NCBI GenBank assembly: GCA_942493035.1
Contig: OW818666.1
Span: 1 to 64,000 of the forward strand
Direction: 5' to 3'
Source of the DNA: WRGT01 sp942493035
GTDB lineage: Bacteria > Spirochaetota > UBA4802 > UBA5550
DNA length: 64,000 bases
Positions 7,567 to 16,498 of the stretch are shown piece by piece (within the stretch, counting starts at the first letter, position 1; every line of letters begins with the position of its first letter). The notes beneath the pieces were generated by a model that saw only the letters and a list, made by a program, of their open reading frames with translations, had not been told where the DNA came from and made no database searches. Made by a program: the position numbers and the translations under genes.

Positions 7567-9444
7567 TTAAAGCCTGATTTTTTCCGGGTTAAAAATGCAT
7601 TCAATTGAAGTGCCCCCCCCGGGATTGTTTTTTACTTCGAGGAATCCCCCTATTGCTCTTGCCCGATATTTCATTATTTCAAATCCAACTCCGGGATCAG
7701 TATTGTCACTTTCAGAAATACCCCGGCCGTTATCAATTATACTTAAGGCAATCATTCTATTCTTATGGGTCATTGAAATTTTTATACCTGTACAGCCTGA
7801 GTGTTTTAATGAATTCATTACAGCTTCATCAATTATATAGTACAGCTCTTTGATAATTGATTCATCATGTATATCTATAGATTCGTCAATTGTAAATTCG
7901 CAGGGAAGTTTGTAGTCCCTTTCAATAGTAAGCGCTACGGCATCAATCATCTCTTTAAATTCAAGACCATGATTTTTATAAGGGATCAGTCCATGTGAGA
8001 GTCTTCTTACCTCATTTATTGCATTTTTAATTCCGTTTTCGATTTCATTAATTTCCAGCGATATCTCTTCGGATTCAGGTTTAAGTTTATCTGCAAGGAG
8101 TCTTGATTTTATTGCGACTACAAGAAGATCGTGTCCCAGATCATCATGAAGGCTTATGCCGATTTTTTTCCGCTCTTTATGAATTACTTCGAGAATTCTT
8201 GCTTCTAGCTGTACGCGGTCTGTTATATCGGTTGAGTTTAAAATAACACTCCCTGTTTTCCCATCACTTTCGATATTCGGGTGAAGTGCAATTTCCAGGA
8301 GGCTTAGTCTCTCTTTGTCTTTGTACCAGATCTCTGTCTGAATCTCCTCTCCGTTGAGGGAACGGTTTATAAGATCCAGAAATTTATTTTCTCTTGAATC
8401 GAGCTTGTCTTTGAACAGGGATGTTATCTGAATATTCTCTGTCTGGCTCAATTGAATATTGTGAAATTTTATAAAGGATTCATTTGCAGTTTTTATAAAA
8501 CCGTTTTTATCAAAATATGCGAGCATTCCGGATGATTTAGATATTATTTTTTCAGATATTGATATCTGTGTATATGCTGATTTTTTCTCATAGAGATTAA
8601 CAGTGAGTTCCGCAGTAATTTTGAATACTGACTGTAATTCGGGGGGGAATTTCTCCATCAATTTTATAGAACTGAATCCGATATAGCCTATTTTTCGGCT
8701 CTTGCTGAATAACGGGATGAGCATAGATGATTGGATATCCGGACTGAATATTTTTTCATATCCAGCATCAGGGTGATATTTTATTTTTTTTACATCAGGT
8801 ATTATAATAACTTCACTTTTTTTCTTTCTTACCCAGCTCTTCGGGAGGTGAACAGTTTTTAAGGTTGTTACAGCAGGAGTAAATCCCGGAGCACACCAGT
8901 CGTTGGTAATAGTGATCTCGTCTCCCGAATCGTTAAACAACGCAACAAATGATCTTGTCACATTTGCAAATTTACCTGTAAGAAGCAGGAGTTTATTGAG
9001 ATGGGAATCAATATCATCAGCCTGGATATTTATAGATTCAAGCGCCAGTCTTGTAAGAAGACTTTCAAATTCCAGAAGAAATCCTAAAAGTTTTATGTTT
9101 TGAATTTTTTCAGTAACATCCTCTGTTATAACAATTTTTATCCGGGATTTATTTTTATGTGTGTGACTTATCAGTTTATGCTCAAGAATTTTATCCATGT
9201 TTTTTTTGTTTGTGACCGTGGATAGAGCTCTAAGCTTATTGTTATTTATATCATCAGGATTTAAAGAGAATAATTCTTTAAAAAATTCACCGGTTAATAC
9301 TCTGCCGAAAAATCCGGTGGTATTTTTATTCTGCCATATTATAATATTTTTCTCATCGAGAATCGTCAGCATCTGAGGTATGGAATCGAAAATTATATTC
9401 TGAACCTCGGGATCGTAAATAATATTATTTTTTTCAGACTTCAC
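7567..9444 (-). CDS. Soluble sensor histidine kinase, PAS-GAF-PAS with HisKA_3 (NarX/DegS type)
   Basis: 625 residues with no membrane segments, so a cytoplasmic sensor. The N-terminus looks like a PAS fold (about 10-100), the middle like a GAF domain (about 135-300: the region with SFVALFNDSGDEITI and SSMLIPLFSKSRKIGYIGFS), then a second PAS (about 305-415). The HisKA_3 domain has the phosphoacceptor His433 in SLHDDLGHD, followed by a HATPase_c domain with DNGRGI and a glycine-rich lid. The start is a GTG at 9444 that lies inside the end of the ferredoxin gene, an 11-base overlap without a strong ribosome site of its own, pointing to translational coupling. The partner is the regulator just downstream. 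A GAF/PAS soluble sensor behind an iron-sulfur protein suggests sensing of redox or sulfur state (inference). Confidence 0.9.
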   Translation of the reverse strand: MKSEKNNIIYDPEVQNIIFDSIPQMLTILDEKNIIIWQNKNTTGFFGRVLTGEFFKELFSLNPDDINNNKLRALSTVTNKKNMDKILEHKLISHTHKNKSRIKIVITEDVTEKIQNIKLLGFLLEFESLLTRLALESINIQADDIDSHLNKLLLLTGKFANVTRSFVALFNDSGDEITITNDWCAPGFTPAVTTLKTVHLPKSWVRKKKSEVIIIPDVKKIKYHPDAGYEKIFSPDIQSSMLIPLFSKSRKIGYIGFSSIKLMEKFPPELQSVFKITAELTVNLYEKKSAYTQISISEKIISKSSGMLAYFDKNGFIKTANESFIKFHNIQLSQTENIQITSLFKDKLDSRENKFLDLINRSLNGEEIQTEIWYKDKERLSLLEIALHPNIESDGKTGSVILNSTDITDRVQLEARILEVIHKERKKIGISLHDDLGHDLLVVAIKSRLLADKLKPESEEISLEINEIENGIKNAINEVRRLSHGLIPYKNHGLEFKEMIDAVALTIERDYKLPCEFTIDESIDIHDESIIKELYYIIDEAVMNSLKHSGCTGIKISMTHKNRMIALSIIDNGRGISESDNTDPGVGFEIMKYRARAIGGFLEVKNNPGGGTSIECIFNPEKIRL

Positions 9445-9856
9445 GGTCTATTGCAGTCCCGGACATGGCGTTAACAGGGCAGGCGAGTCTGCATAGGCCG
9501 CAGGCGACGCATTTTTCAGCATCGAAAATGACTTCCATTGTTTCTCTGTCTATATAAAGTGCATCTACTCTGCAGACTGCAGTACAGGCTCCGCAATGTA
9601 CACATTTCTGCTCATCACGTTTAATCATGTCGGCAAGTATCTGGACCTCTACACCTTCCGCCTTGAAGTAGTCCAGAGTTTCATTAAGCTGTGTTTCATT
9701 TCCGGTCAATCCGAGAATAATTCTCCCCTCCTGCTTCGGGAAAATTTTGGCTTCGAGAACATTGAATACAATATCAAAGTCTTTTGCTATTCTATATATA
9801 ATCGGTTTGTACATTATCTCTTTTCTGAATATTAGTAATACATTTACAGATTTCAT
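9434..9856 (-). CDS. NIL-domain protein with two 4Fe-4S clusters (homocysteine/sulfide assimilation ferredoxin)
   Basis: 140 residues. An N-terminal NIL domain (about 3-78) is followed by two ferredoxin motifs: Cys85, 88, 91, 95 (CVHCGACTAVCR) and Cys116, 119, 122, 126 (CVACGLCRLACP). In methanogens and some anaerobic bacteria, a protein of this make-up works with the COG1900 protein to turn aspartate semialdehyde plus sulfide into homocysteine, probably as its electron carrier. The upstream start at 9856 is preferred over an internal ATG because it has a GAGAGG ribosome site and supplies the first strand of the NIL fold. Its end overlaps the kinase gene. Confidence 0.88.
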   Translation of the reverse strand: MKSVNVLLIFRKEIMYKPIIYRIAKDFDIVFNVLEAKIFPKQEGRIILGLTGNETQLNETLDYFKAEGVEVQILADMIKRDEQKCVHCGACTAVCRVDALYIDRETMEVIFDAEKCVACGLCRLACPVNAMSGTAIDREV

Positions 9857-9909
9857 TATTTCCTCTCAGCTTATTTATATGTACCAGTAATTTACGAAAT
9901 GTTTAGAGT

Positions 9910-10028
9910 CTGTCATTTCGAACCCCGGTCAATTTTCCGGGTGAGTGCTTCGGCAGGCTCAGCAGCCGCATTTCGACAAGCTCAATGACCGTATCCTTCG
10001 ATTGCTGAGCCTGCCGAAAGGACAGTAA
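9910..10028. repeat. Family E intergenic palindromic repeat
   Basis: A 16-base perfect inverted repeat, TTCGGCAGGCTCAGCA (9949-9964) and its complement (10003-10018), flanks a second half-unit with TTTCGACAAGCTCAATGA. Just before it is a CCCGG/CCGGG hairpin following TGTCATTTCG. Sequences of this type are common dispersed intergenic repeats in many bacterial genomes. The rest of the 263-base gap holds no gene. Confidence 0.8.
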
Positions 10029-10119
10029 GAGAGCAGATCCAATCGAAGTTCTCTCGCAAAGCTATTTTTGACCTTTAAAAATATATTGCAAGAATTTTTA
10101 GTAATACCTGCAAAATTGT

Positions 10120-10845
10120 TTAATTAAGCGGGACCAGTTCAATCTCGCCAAGAGCCGCAAGTTTGTCTCTTAAAATTATTAAACATCCCCGTACACCATA
10201 TAATGACATCCCGAAATTAAGAGCAGGTTCAATATCCTCCTCTGATTGGACCATGTTGCATACTGCTGTAGCTGCTGCGTCAGCCAGGGCACCTGTTGCG
10301 GCAATTACTGTTACTGAATCGGCCTTTCCAAAACTTATAGAGTGGCCAAGCTTTGAAGTAGAAGTACAAACCGAGCAAGGTGTGTTTTTCGGTTCTATTT
10401 TTAATCCGATATTATTCTTAAAATATATATTGTTAACATAAATTCCGATTACTGCAGGTTGAGTCAGTTTCATCCAGAGATCCCCGCCATTTTCTACTAT
10501 GACTTCATCTGAATATTTCAGAAGATCCTGGCCTACTTTTTCTGCAATTGCTCCTGCAACGGCTGCCATGGGCCCGACTCCGGCCGAAGTAGAAGCTGCA
10601 TACATTGCTGAAATTATCTCCCCTGGATCACCGCAGAGAGACAGAGGGTTGAGAGAGTGCAGGAACTCATCGTGTTTGCAGATGTAATCTTCGAGTTCCG
10701 CTCTTGCTTCTTTTAATGTCCCAAGAGCTAAGTCGTAAAGATTTTTATCCGCACGTATAAAAAGATCGGATGTGTCAATTTTTACATTGAAAGATACGCT
10801 TCTTTCTTCGTTGTAATCCCGATAGAATCTGGTTTCGTGATTCAT
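10120..10845 (-). CDS. UPF0280 family protein (COG2122; sulfide assimilation)
   Basis: 241 residues; the motif run ARAELEDYICKHDEFLHSL and the glycine/alanine-rich core (GVGPMAAVAGAIAEKVGQDL, then VENGGD) mark the UPF0280 family, which is distantly related in fold to the ApbE flavin transferases. In Methanosarcina a family member supports efficient use of sulfide for cysteine and homocysteine synthesis. The ATG overlaps the stop of the DUF39 gene in an ATGA arrangement, so both are made from one message. No signal peptide or membrane helix. The biochemical reaction of the family is not settled. Confidence 0.88.
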   Translation of the reverse strand: MNHETRFYRDYNEERSVSFNVKIDTSDLFIRADKNLYDLALGTLKEARAELEDYICKHDEFLHSLNPLSLCGDPGEIISAMYAASTSAGVGPMAAVAGAIAEKVGQDLLKYSDEVIVENGGDLWMKLTQPAVIGIYVNNIYFKNNIGLKIEPKNTPCSVCTSTSKLGHSISFGKADSVTVIAATGALADAAATAVCNMVQSEEDIEPALNFGMSLYGVRGCLIILRDKLAALGEIELVPLN

Positions 10846-12026
10846 CTGTTTCTGCTGAAGGGGGCTCCGGGAATCTGAATCTGCGGAACACCGATTGTAA
10901 ATCCCTGCTCAACCCATCCTTTTAATGTGTCTGCAATTTTTAAAGCCTTCGGGTAACTCGAAAGAGGTGATGACGGGATGGATCTTCCGTTAAGTTCAAC
11001 TCTTCCTGATTTCAGTTCCGCGAAAGTAACCTCTTTTATTACACGTACGTCACCGTTAGGGTAGTCAATACCGTAATCGATAACCGGAGTTTTAATATCG
11101 CTGTCAGTTAATCCAGTGAAATAAGCCAGGTCTTCATTTAGAATAGGGATTGGAATTCCAATCCCGACCATTAATGAACAGCCGTAACCGGTGATTGATG
11201 CTCCACGGATAAATTCGGTATTCATCTCTTTCATATCTCCGGTAACTGCGATCGTACCTGATCCTTCAGTCACCATTCCGTTTTCATCTCTCTTTCCATT
11301 TGGTGAATGCTGTGTTCCCTGCCATGTAACAGCACCGACTGCTCCACCAAGAAAAATTTTAGTCCCGGTTCCAATCGTCCAGTAATAAGGATCGTTCAGC
11401 AGCGGGCTCAGTTGACCTGCGCTTGAGTAGGTTATGTTCCCCATGTCCGGTCTCAGGATACCCATGTATGTGTATATCATTTTTTTAGAACAGTTTACAG
11501 CCGTGTTATAGTTCTGGTATGAGTTTCTCGGGTTATATAGAAACGCGTTTCTTAAATCGTTTATTGTAATTGTCTTTTCATACTCTTTGAGAGGATAGCA
11601 GTCTGTGCCGTAACTTTTAGCTTTAATCTTTACATGTCTTCCGGCAATTAAATCTTCAATTACGTGTCCTCCTCCGTAAGAGAATGCACCTGGATGAACC
11701 CGGTTAAGCGGATCCTCTTCCCTGACCTGGGTTGCTCCGATATAGCAGTCAACTGCGGCTATTCCCGCATACGCTTCAACATCATTAAGCATTACCTTAG
11801 TTGTTCTTATTCTGGGTTTTGTATGCCCCATATTTAGAAATGCTCCGGAAGAGCACATTATTCCGAATGTTCCTGTTGTAACTACGTCAACCTTTTCAAA
11901 GGCTTTTTTTACACCTTCACTTCTTACAATGGCCGGCATTTCAGCGGCTGTTACAACAACTGCTTTACCTTTTTTTATTTTATCGTTTATCTCTTCATAA
12001 CTTTTTTTAATTTCAATAGAGCTCAT
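10842..12026 (-). CDS. Homocysteine biosynthesis protein, DUF39/COG1900
   Basis: 394 residues from the ATG at 12026, chosen because AAGGAG lies six bases upstream. The DUF39 family is recognised from VVTTGTFGIMCSSGAFLNMG (residues about 48-67) and the conserved HPGAFSYGGGHVIEDL stretch. Cys58 and Cys143 are in positions that could match the two persulfide-forming cysteines reported for archaeal members. With a NIL-ferredoxin protein the family makes homocysteine from aspartate semialdehyde and sulfide. No C-terminal CBS domain, which some relatives carry, is visible. First gene of the coupled pair with UPF0280; the NIL-ferredoxin gene follows 263 bases after that. Confidence 0.9.
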   Translation of the reverse strand: MSSIEIKKSYEEINDKIKKGKAVVVTAAEMPAIVRSEGVKKAFEKVDVVTTGTFGIMCSSGAFLNMGHTKPRIRTTKVMLNDVEAYAGIAAVDCYIGATQVREEDPLNRVHPGAFSYGGGHVIEDLIAGRHVKIKAKSYGTDCYPLKEYEKTITINDLRNAFLYNPRNSYQNYNTAVNCSKKMIYTYMGILRPDMGNITYSSAGQLSPLLNDPYYWTIGTGTKIFLGGAVGAVTWQGTQHSPNGKRDENGMVTEGSGTIAVTGDMKEMNTEFIRGASITGYGCSLMVGIGIPIPILNEDLAYFTGLTDSDIKTPVIDYGIDYPNGDVRVIKEVTFAELKSGRVELNGRSIPSSPLSSYPKALKIADTLKGWVEQGFTIGVPQIQIPGAPFSRNR

Positions 12027-12214
12027 CTGTTTCTCCTTGCGCATTTAAACCTGTATCCGGTGTGAACGGGCGCATATATAATCTGTAACTCGAAAATGCT
12101 TTAAGGGGATATTGTATTCAACTATTTTTTTTATTTATTTCAAAGTAGTAAGATTATTCATAAAAAAATGCTTTAAAACAATGTATCTTTAATTATATTA
12201 AACAGAATGTTATG

Positions 12215-12345
12215 GTAGCAAATTATTATTGCAGGCACAACGCTTCGCGATGTTCAGGAGATAGGGGATTACGGGGGCAACGTCCCCATAATCCCCTATC
12301 TCCTGTGTATGCGGAGCATGCACACCCATGATAAAAAAATAATTG
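12215..12345. repeat. Family C palindromic repeat, copy 1, with a large central hairpin
   Basis: Starts GTAGCAAATTATT (12215-12227), shared exactly with the copy at 48811. It includes GCTTCGCGATG and ATGCGGAGCATGC, motifs seen in the other copies. The centre holds a 17-bp perfect stem (12255-12271 with 12289-12305) whose arms begin CAGGAGATAGGGG, plus an inner GGGG/CCCC stem. It fills the divergent 362-base gap upstream of the homocysteine genes and of the gene at 12389, together with AT-rich promoter-like sequence. Confidence 0.75.
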
Positions 12346-12388
12346 TCAATTGCAATGGTACTGTGATGAAATCGAAAAGAGGAAATAT

Positions 12389-14041
12389 ATGAAAAGATTA
12401 TGTCTTGTATTGATTACGTTTTTTATGACCGGATCGGTCACATTCGGCCAGATGCCGGGAGATACCGAATCTCTTACTCCAGCTGATGTGAATTTATTTG
12501 TTAAGTCCAGGGATATTGTACGGATGGTTAAAACCATGAACTTTATGGTGTTTAATCTTATGGATGAACAGCAGCGGGTTGATATTATAGCAGATAGAGA
12601 TAAATTCAGGGATAAAACCGGTATTGATTATTTTGATGAAAAATCCCTGCGAAATGCGGGAATTGATACAAACAGGCCTGTTTCGTTTGCAAATTTTGAA
12701 AAGGATAATATTAACAGCAGCACAGGAGATGTGATGCTTATTTTTCTCCCGGTTCTGAATGAGAAGGATTTTCCTCTTAAATTTATTGAACTGCTGAAGA
12801 AGACAAACGCGGGTAATCCCGAGGTAGTTATATCTCCAGTGACTGCTTTATATAAGAATACTACTGTGTATAAGTTAAAAGATGATATTTTTATCGCGGG
12901 CGCAAACGGGTATCTTCTCATCGGTTCAACAAGCGATATTATAAAAAGAGTAATCGATGTGAGGGATTCCCGGACTGGAAGTCTGATTCATGACAGTAAT
13001 TATAAGGATTATATTTCGAAAGGGAAAAATAGCTATGATCTTAATGCTTTTATGACCAGGAAGTTTATAATGCAGCTTAGCAATCCATCCCGCGGATCAG
13101 ATGAAAATTACGGTCTATACTCTATGAAAAACTTTATTCTTTCACAGAGCGAATCCGCGGCTGGAGACTTGAGCAGGAGTTCCATGTTTGATTCGATAGA
13201 CTATATTGCCGCAGGTTTGGGTATGGACGGGAATAAACTAAAAATGAACGCTTCTGTTAAGCTGACAAAGGATAATCCCTATGTGGACATGCTTCTTGGT
13301 TTTCTTAAAATAGGTGTTGAGGGTAAATCTCTTTATGTCCCCGCGTCGGATACGGCGCTGTTTATGTCGATGAATCTAAAGTATCTCGATAATCTGTGTA
13401 AGGGTGAAATTGACTGGTGTGAAAAATATAACTCCTACAAAATTCAGATTTTAAAAGAGTGGGGTGTGGATCTTGAAAAGGATTTTATTCCGTATCATAC
13501 CGGCGGGATTAATGTCATGTCTCTTGATTCAGGTTCTTACGGAGGGATGGGGGATCTTCTGATATTTGTTCCAATGACAGATCCCAAAAAAACTGAAGTT
13601 TTATGGCAGAAGATGAAAAAGGGAGTTCAGGTTAAATATGGAAAGAATAAAAAATTCGGAGAAGAGAAGATCGGCAGCAGAAGAGGATTCTGGTATATAG
13701 ATGAAAGTCAGATGAGATTTTTTGTAAGCTATGATCAGCGCGGGATTTATGCAGGTAACAGCACCGGACTTATGAAAAGCGCTCATACTGCGGGCTATGT
13801 CGAAACTTCGACGAATATGGGGAGCTACGGAAAAATAATCAACGGTAATACTTTTTTTCTGCTGAATATAAAGAAGAATGCGTTCCTGAAGATGATGATG
13901 CAGATGAGAGCGCAGGGGAATCCTGACGTTACTAAAGGTCTAAACCGGATAGGTGAGATTTTTCTTTTCTGTGAAAAGAGAGAGGGGCTTATCTCTATGG
14001 ATTTTGAAGTTGAAATCAAGGTACCCGGCAGGAAAAAATGA
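12389..14041 (+). CDS. Exported protein of unknown function (DUF3352-like)
   Basis: 550 residues from the ATG at 12389, which has an AGAGG ribosome site and opens a clear signal peptide (MKRLCLVLITFFMTGSVTFG, then GQMP). The mature part begins with a segment PADVNLFVKSRDIVRMVK and later has DDIFIAGANGYLLIGST, a layout like that of DUF3352 proteins, in which such exported domains repeat a beta-rich unit. A second, similar-looking exported protein is at 29066-30829. Its stop overlaps the start of the radical SAM gene (ATGA), so the two are translationally coupled. Family placement is tentative; cell-envelope location is well supported. Confidence 0.75.
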   Translation: MKRLCLVLITFFMTGSVTFGQMPGDTESLTPADVNLFVKSRDIVRMVKTMNFMVFNLMDEQQRVDIIADRDKFRDKTGIDYFDEKSLRNAGIDTNRPVSFANFEKDNINSSTGDVMLIFLPVLNEKDFPLKFIELLKKTNAGNPEVVISPVTALYKNTTVYKLKDDIFIAGANGYLLIGSTSDIIKRVIDVRDSRTGSLIHDSNYKDYISKGKNSYDLNAFMTRKFIMQLSNPSRGSDENYGLYSMKNFILSQSESAAGDLSRSSMFDSIDYIAAGLGMDGNKLKMNASVKLTKDNPYVDMLLGFLKIGVEGKSLYVPASDTALFMSMNLKYLDNLCKGEIDWCEKYNSYKIQILKEWGVDLEKDFIPYHTGGINVMSLDSGSYGGMGDLLIFVPMTDPKKTEVLWQKMKKGVQVKYGKNKKFGEEKIGSRRGFWYIDESQMRFFVSYDQRGIYAGNSTGLMKSAHTAGYVETSTNMGSYGKIINGNTFFLLNIKKNAFLKMMMQMRAQGNPDVTKGLNRIGEIFLFCEKREGLISMDFEVEIKVPGRKK

Positions 14042-14970
14042 AATACGTTTTCGGGCCTGTTAATTCAAGAAGGCTTGGCCGATCACTTGGAGTTGATATA
14101 GTACCATTTAAAGTCTGTTCTTTTAATTGTGTTTACTGCGAGTGCGGCGGAACAACGGAGCTGACTGATGAGGTGAAAGAGTATCTCCCTTATGAAGATA
14201 TTACCGTTGAGCTTGTTCAGGTACTAAGCAAAAAGCCGCTTATTGATGTTGTTACTTTTTCAGGTTCAGGCGAGCCGACTCTAAACAGCCGACTGGGTGA
14301 CCTGATTAATTTTATAAAAAATGATTTTCCGGAATACAAAGTTGCAGTGCTGACAAACAGCTCTCTTCTTCACAGGAAAGATGTGAGAAATGGATTACTC
14401 AATGCTGATATAATTTATCCGTCACTCGATGCTGTAAGTGAAAAAGCTTTCAATAAGATTATGAGACCTGTTGCAGGGACCGATCCGGAAAAAATTATCG
14501 ATTCAATTCGACTTTTACGGAACGAGTTTAATGGTATACTCTGCCTTGAGATATTTATAATCGCTGGTGTGAATGATACTGAAGATGAACTCCTGCGACA
14601 TAAAGAAGCATGTGTTAAAATAAATCCTGATGAAATTCACATCAATCATCTTGACAGACCGGGAGCCGAGGAGTGGGTAAAACCATCGGATGCTCAAAAT
14701 TTGGAGAGAATAAAAAGATATTTTGATCCGCTCTCTGTGAAACTCGTGGGGAGAGATCAGGGAACGGAAAGTTCAGCTCATTATTTTAATGAGTTTGAAA
14801 ATTGCGTGCTTGAAGCGCTTGATAAAAACGGATCAACTGCAGAGGAGCTCGCAGAGCAGCTGAATATGCGTCTCTTCGATGTTTTGAGGTCATTGAAAAA
14901 TCTTCAGAAGAAAAAGAGTGTAGAGAAGTGTTCTAAACCGGAAGGTGTCGTTTATATACGGATTGTATAG
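14038..14970 (+). CDS. Radical SAM protein (COG0731-like)
   Basis: 310 residues. The opening GPVNSRRLGRSLGVD is typical of the COG0731 group, and the 4Fe-4S/SAM motif CSFNCVYC gives Cys27, Cys31, Cys34 (CxxxCxxC). The GSGEPTL motif near residue 80 would bind SAM. The last 75 residues look like a small winged-helix domain (LDKNGSTAEELAEQLNMRLFDVL). Members are often labelled wyosine-type tRNA enzymes, but bacteria lack wyosine, so the substrate here is unknown. Coupled to the exported-protein gene by a 4-base overlap and followed by a terminator. Confidence 0.85.
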   Translation: MKYVFGPVNSRRLGRSLGVDIVPFKVCSFNCVYCECGGTTELTDEVKEYLPYEDITVELVQVLSKKPLIDVVTFSGSGEPTLNSRLGDLINFIKNDFPEYKVAVLTNSSLLHRKDVRNGLLNADIIYPSLDAVSEKAFNKIMRPVAGTDPEKIIDSIRLLRNEFNGILCLEIFIIAGVNDTEDELLRHKEACVKINPDEIHINHLDRPGAEEWVKPSDAQNLERIKRYFDPLSVKLVGRDQGTESSAHYFNEFENCVLEALDKNGSTAEELAEQLNMRLFDVLRSLKNLQKKKSVEKCSKPEGVVYIRIV

Positions 14971-15015
14971 CAGAGATCCGGAAGTTATTTATGTGATGTG
15001 TTAGCTGAAACGTAA

Positions 15016-15044
15016 ACCGCGCCGTAAATATTTTTCGGCGCGGT
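15016..15044. terminator. Intrinsic terminator between converging genes
   Basis: A 9-bp perfect GC-rich stem (ACCGCGCCG/CGGCGCGGT) with an 11-base loop, followed on the plus strand by CTGATTTTATTT. It can serve both the radical SAM gene and the converging phosphoesterase gene. Confidence 0.8.
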
Positions 15045-15050
15045 CTGATT

Positions 15051-16394
15051 TTATTTCGATAAATCCAGAATCACATTATTATCTGCCGGTTTAAGATCTG
15101 TTCTCCATCCGAATATTAAATCTTTTTTCAGTTTTAAAGCCATGCTTCCGAAAAATCCAATGGATTCATCATCTACAATATCTTTCTGCAGAGGTTCATC
15201 TCCGGTCAAATGCAGAATATATGCATCAGTTATCTGCGGTCCGAGTTTTTTCTGTCCATTTTCAGATACGAAATATTTCCCCATGGCATCGCTAACCATT
15301 TTTAGAGTAATATCGTAATATCTTTTTTTACTGTATTCTGTTGTGTCCATATTTTCGAACTGCGGTTTTTTCATGTAACTGCTTTTTATTACAACATTCT
15401 GATCAGATGTAATATTCAATTGTCTGTAGGGGAGAGGGTAGGTTACAAAAGATCCGGTTTCGATGTCGTATAGAGTTTTGTTGAATTCCGGAAATGATTT
15501 TTCTGTAATATCCTGAGCGTGGTAATGTCCGGTGAAGACAAGGGAAACTCCGTATGCCGCAAACAGTCTGCTGATCTCTTCGTGATTATCAATTACAAAA
15601 TCTTTGTAGAATTTTCGCTGACCTTTGAAATGTTCCATTACAGCATGATGCATTGATACCATAACCGCTTTCTTCTGTTTTTTTGATTCTATGAGCATCT
15701 CTTCTATCCATGACAGAGTTTCGGGATAAAAAGTTCCGCCGGATACAACATGTTTGTCCTGTTTGTTTTCTCTCCACTTGTTGGAGTCCAGACAGAAGAG
15801 CCATAATCCTTTGACAGGCTCCACAACATAACTTAGAGAATCCTCATCCCTGTAAATCGATTCTTTGTATCCATATTCATTATATATTTTTCTGAAATCT
15901 TCAGGTGTAACTGTATCTGTTTTTTTTGGTGATTCTCCGGAAAAATCCATGGCAAGACCATTGTTCACATCGTGATTTCCAGGGACAACGAATACCGGTT
16001 TTCCCGAGTCTTCCAGTATTTTCAAAAGCTTTGTAAATTCCAGATGAGATTTATACTCACCGTCTTTTGTCATATCACCACTTAGTATAATAAAATCTCC
16101 CGGCAGCTGTGCCATCTCTGTAATAGCTGCTTTTATGATCTGCTGCCCGTCGACGAGGAATTTTTTATCATCGGCGAGAGATTCGTAAAACAGTTTTGTA
16201 TTGAGGCCAAGGGATTCAGGGTAGTAATGCGGATCGGTAAATACAATTATATTTGAAGAGGGATAATCTGTTTTTCCGGTAATCAGTTTTTTTATAGAAT
16301 CGTCATTCTGATATCTTAATACCGGCTTTTGATCTTTCGAACAGAATAAAAAAGTAAAAATAAAAAACAAAATAATAACAAATATTTTTTTCAT
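15051..16394 (-). CDS. Exported calcineurin-like metallophosphoesterase
   Basis: 447 residues from the ATG at 16394 (AAGGAAGG ribosome site). A signal peptide ends FTFLFC, a loose spirochaete-type lipobox, so it is probably a lipoprotein. Metallophosphoesterase motifs appear in order: TDPHYYP (D-x-H), LSGDMTKDG (G-D), VPGNHDVNN (G-N-H-D), then SMHHAV and FTGHYHAQD (G-H-x-H). These bind two metals and hydrolyse phosphate esters, in the periplasm or on the surface. The C-terminal 130 residues match nothing I recognise. Substrate unknown. Confidence 0.9.
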   Translation of the reverse strand: MKKIFVIILFFIFTFLFCSKDQKPVLRYQNDDSIKKLITGKTDYPSSNIIVFTDPHYYPESLGLNTKLFYESLADDKKFLVDGQQIIKAAITEMAQLPGDFIILSGDMTKDGEYKSHLEFTKLLKILEDSGKPVFVVPGNHDVNNGLAMDFSGESPKKTDTVTPEDFRKIYNEYGYKESIYRDEDSLSYVVEPVKGLWLFCLDSNKWRENKQDKHVVSGGTFYPETLSWIEEMLIESKKQKKAVMVSMHHAVMEHFKGQRKFYKDFVIDNHEEISRLFAAYGVSLVFTGHYHAQDITEKSFPEFNKTLYDIETGSFVTYPLPYRQLNITSDQNVVIKSSYMKKPQFENMDTTEYSKKRYYDITLKMVSDAMGKYFVSENGQKKLGPQITDAYILHLTGDEPLQKDIVDDESIGFFGSMALKLKKDLIFGWRTDLKPADNNVILDLSK

Positions 16395-16438
16395 ATACCC
16401 TTCCTTTATAATCATTTGATAATGAGTAGTGAGAGAAC

Positions 16439-16457
16439 CCGCCGCATGGAGCGGCGG
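16439..16457. terminator. GC-rich hairpin downstream of the SH3-domain gene
   Basis: A 7-bp stem CCGCCGC/GCGGCGG with a five-base loop, followed on the plus strand by an A-rich tract ending TTTT. It lies between two minus-strand genes and may end transcription of the upstream one, though the T-run is on the wrong side for that strand. Confidence 0.4.
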
Positions 16458-16498
16458 AAAAAATTTTAAAAATAAGTGGCAGGCTTAATTATACTGTG

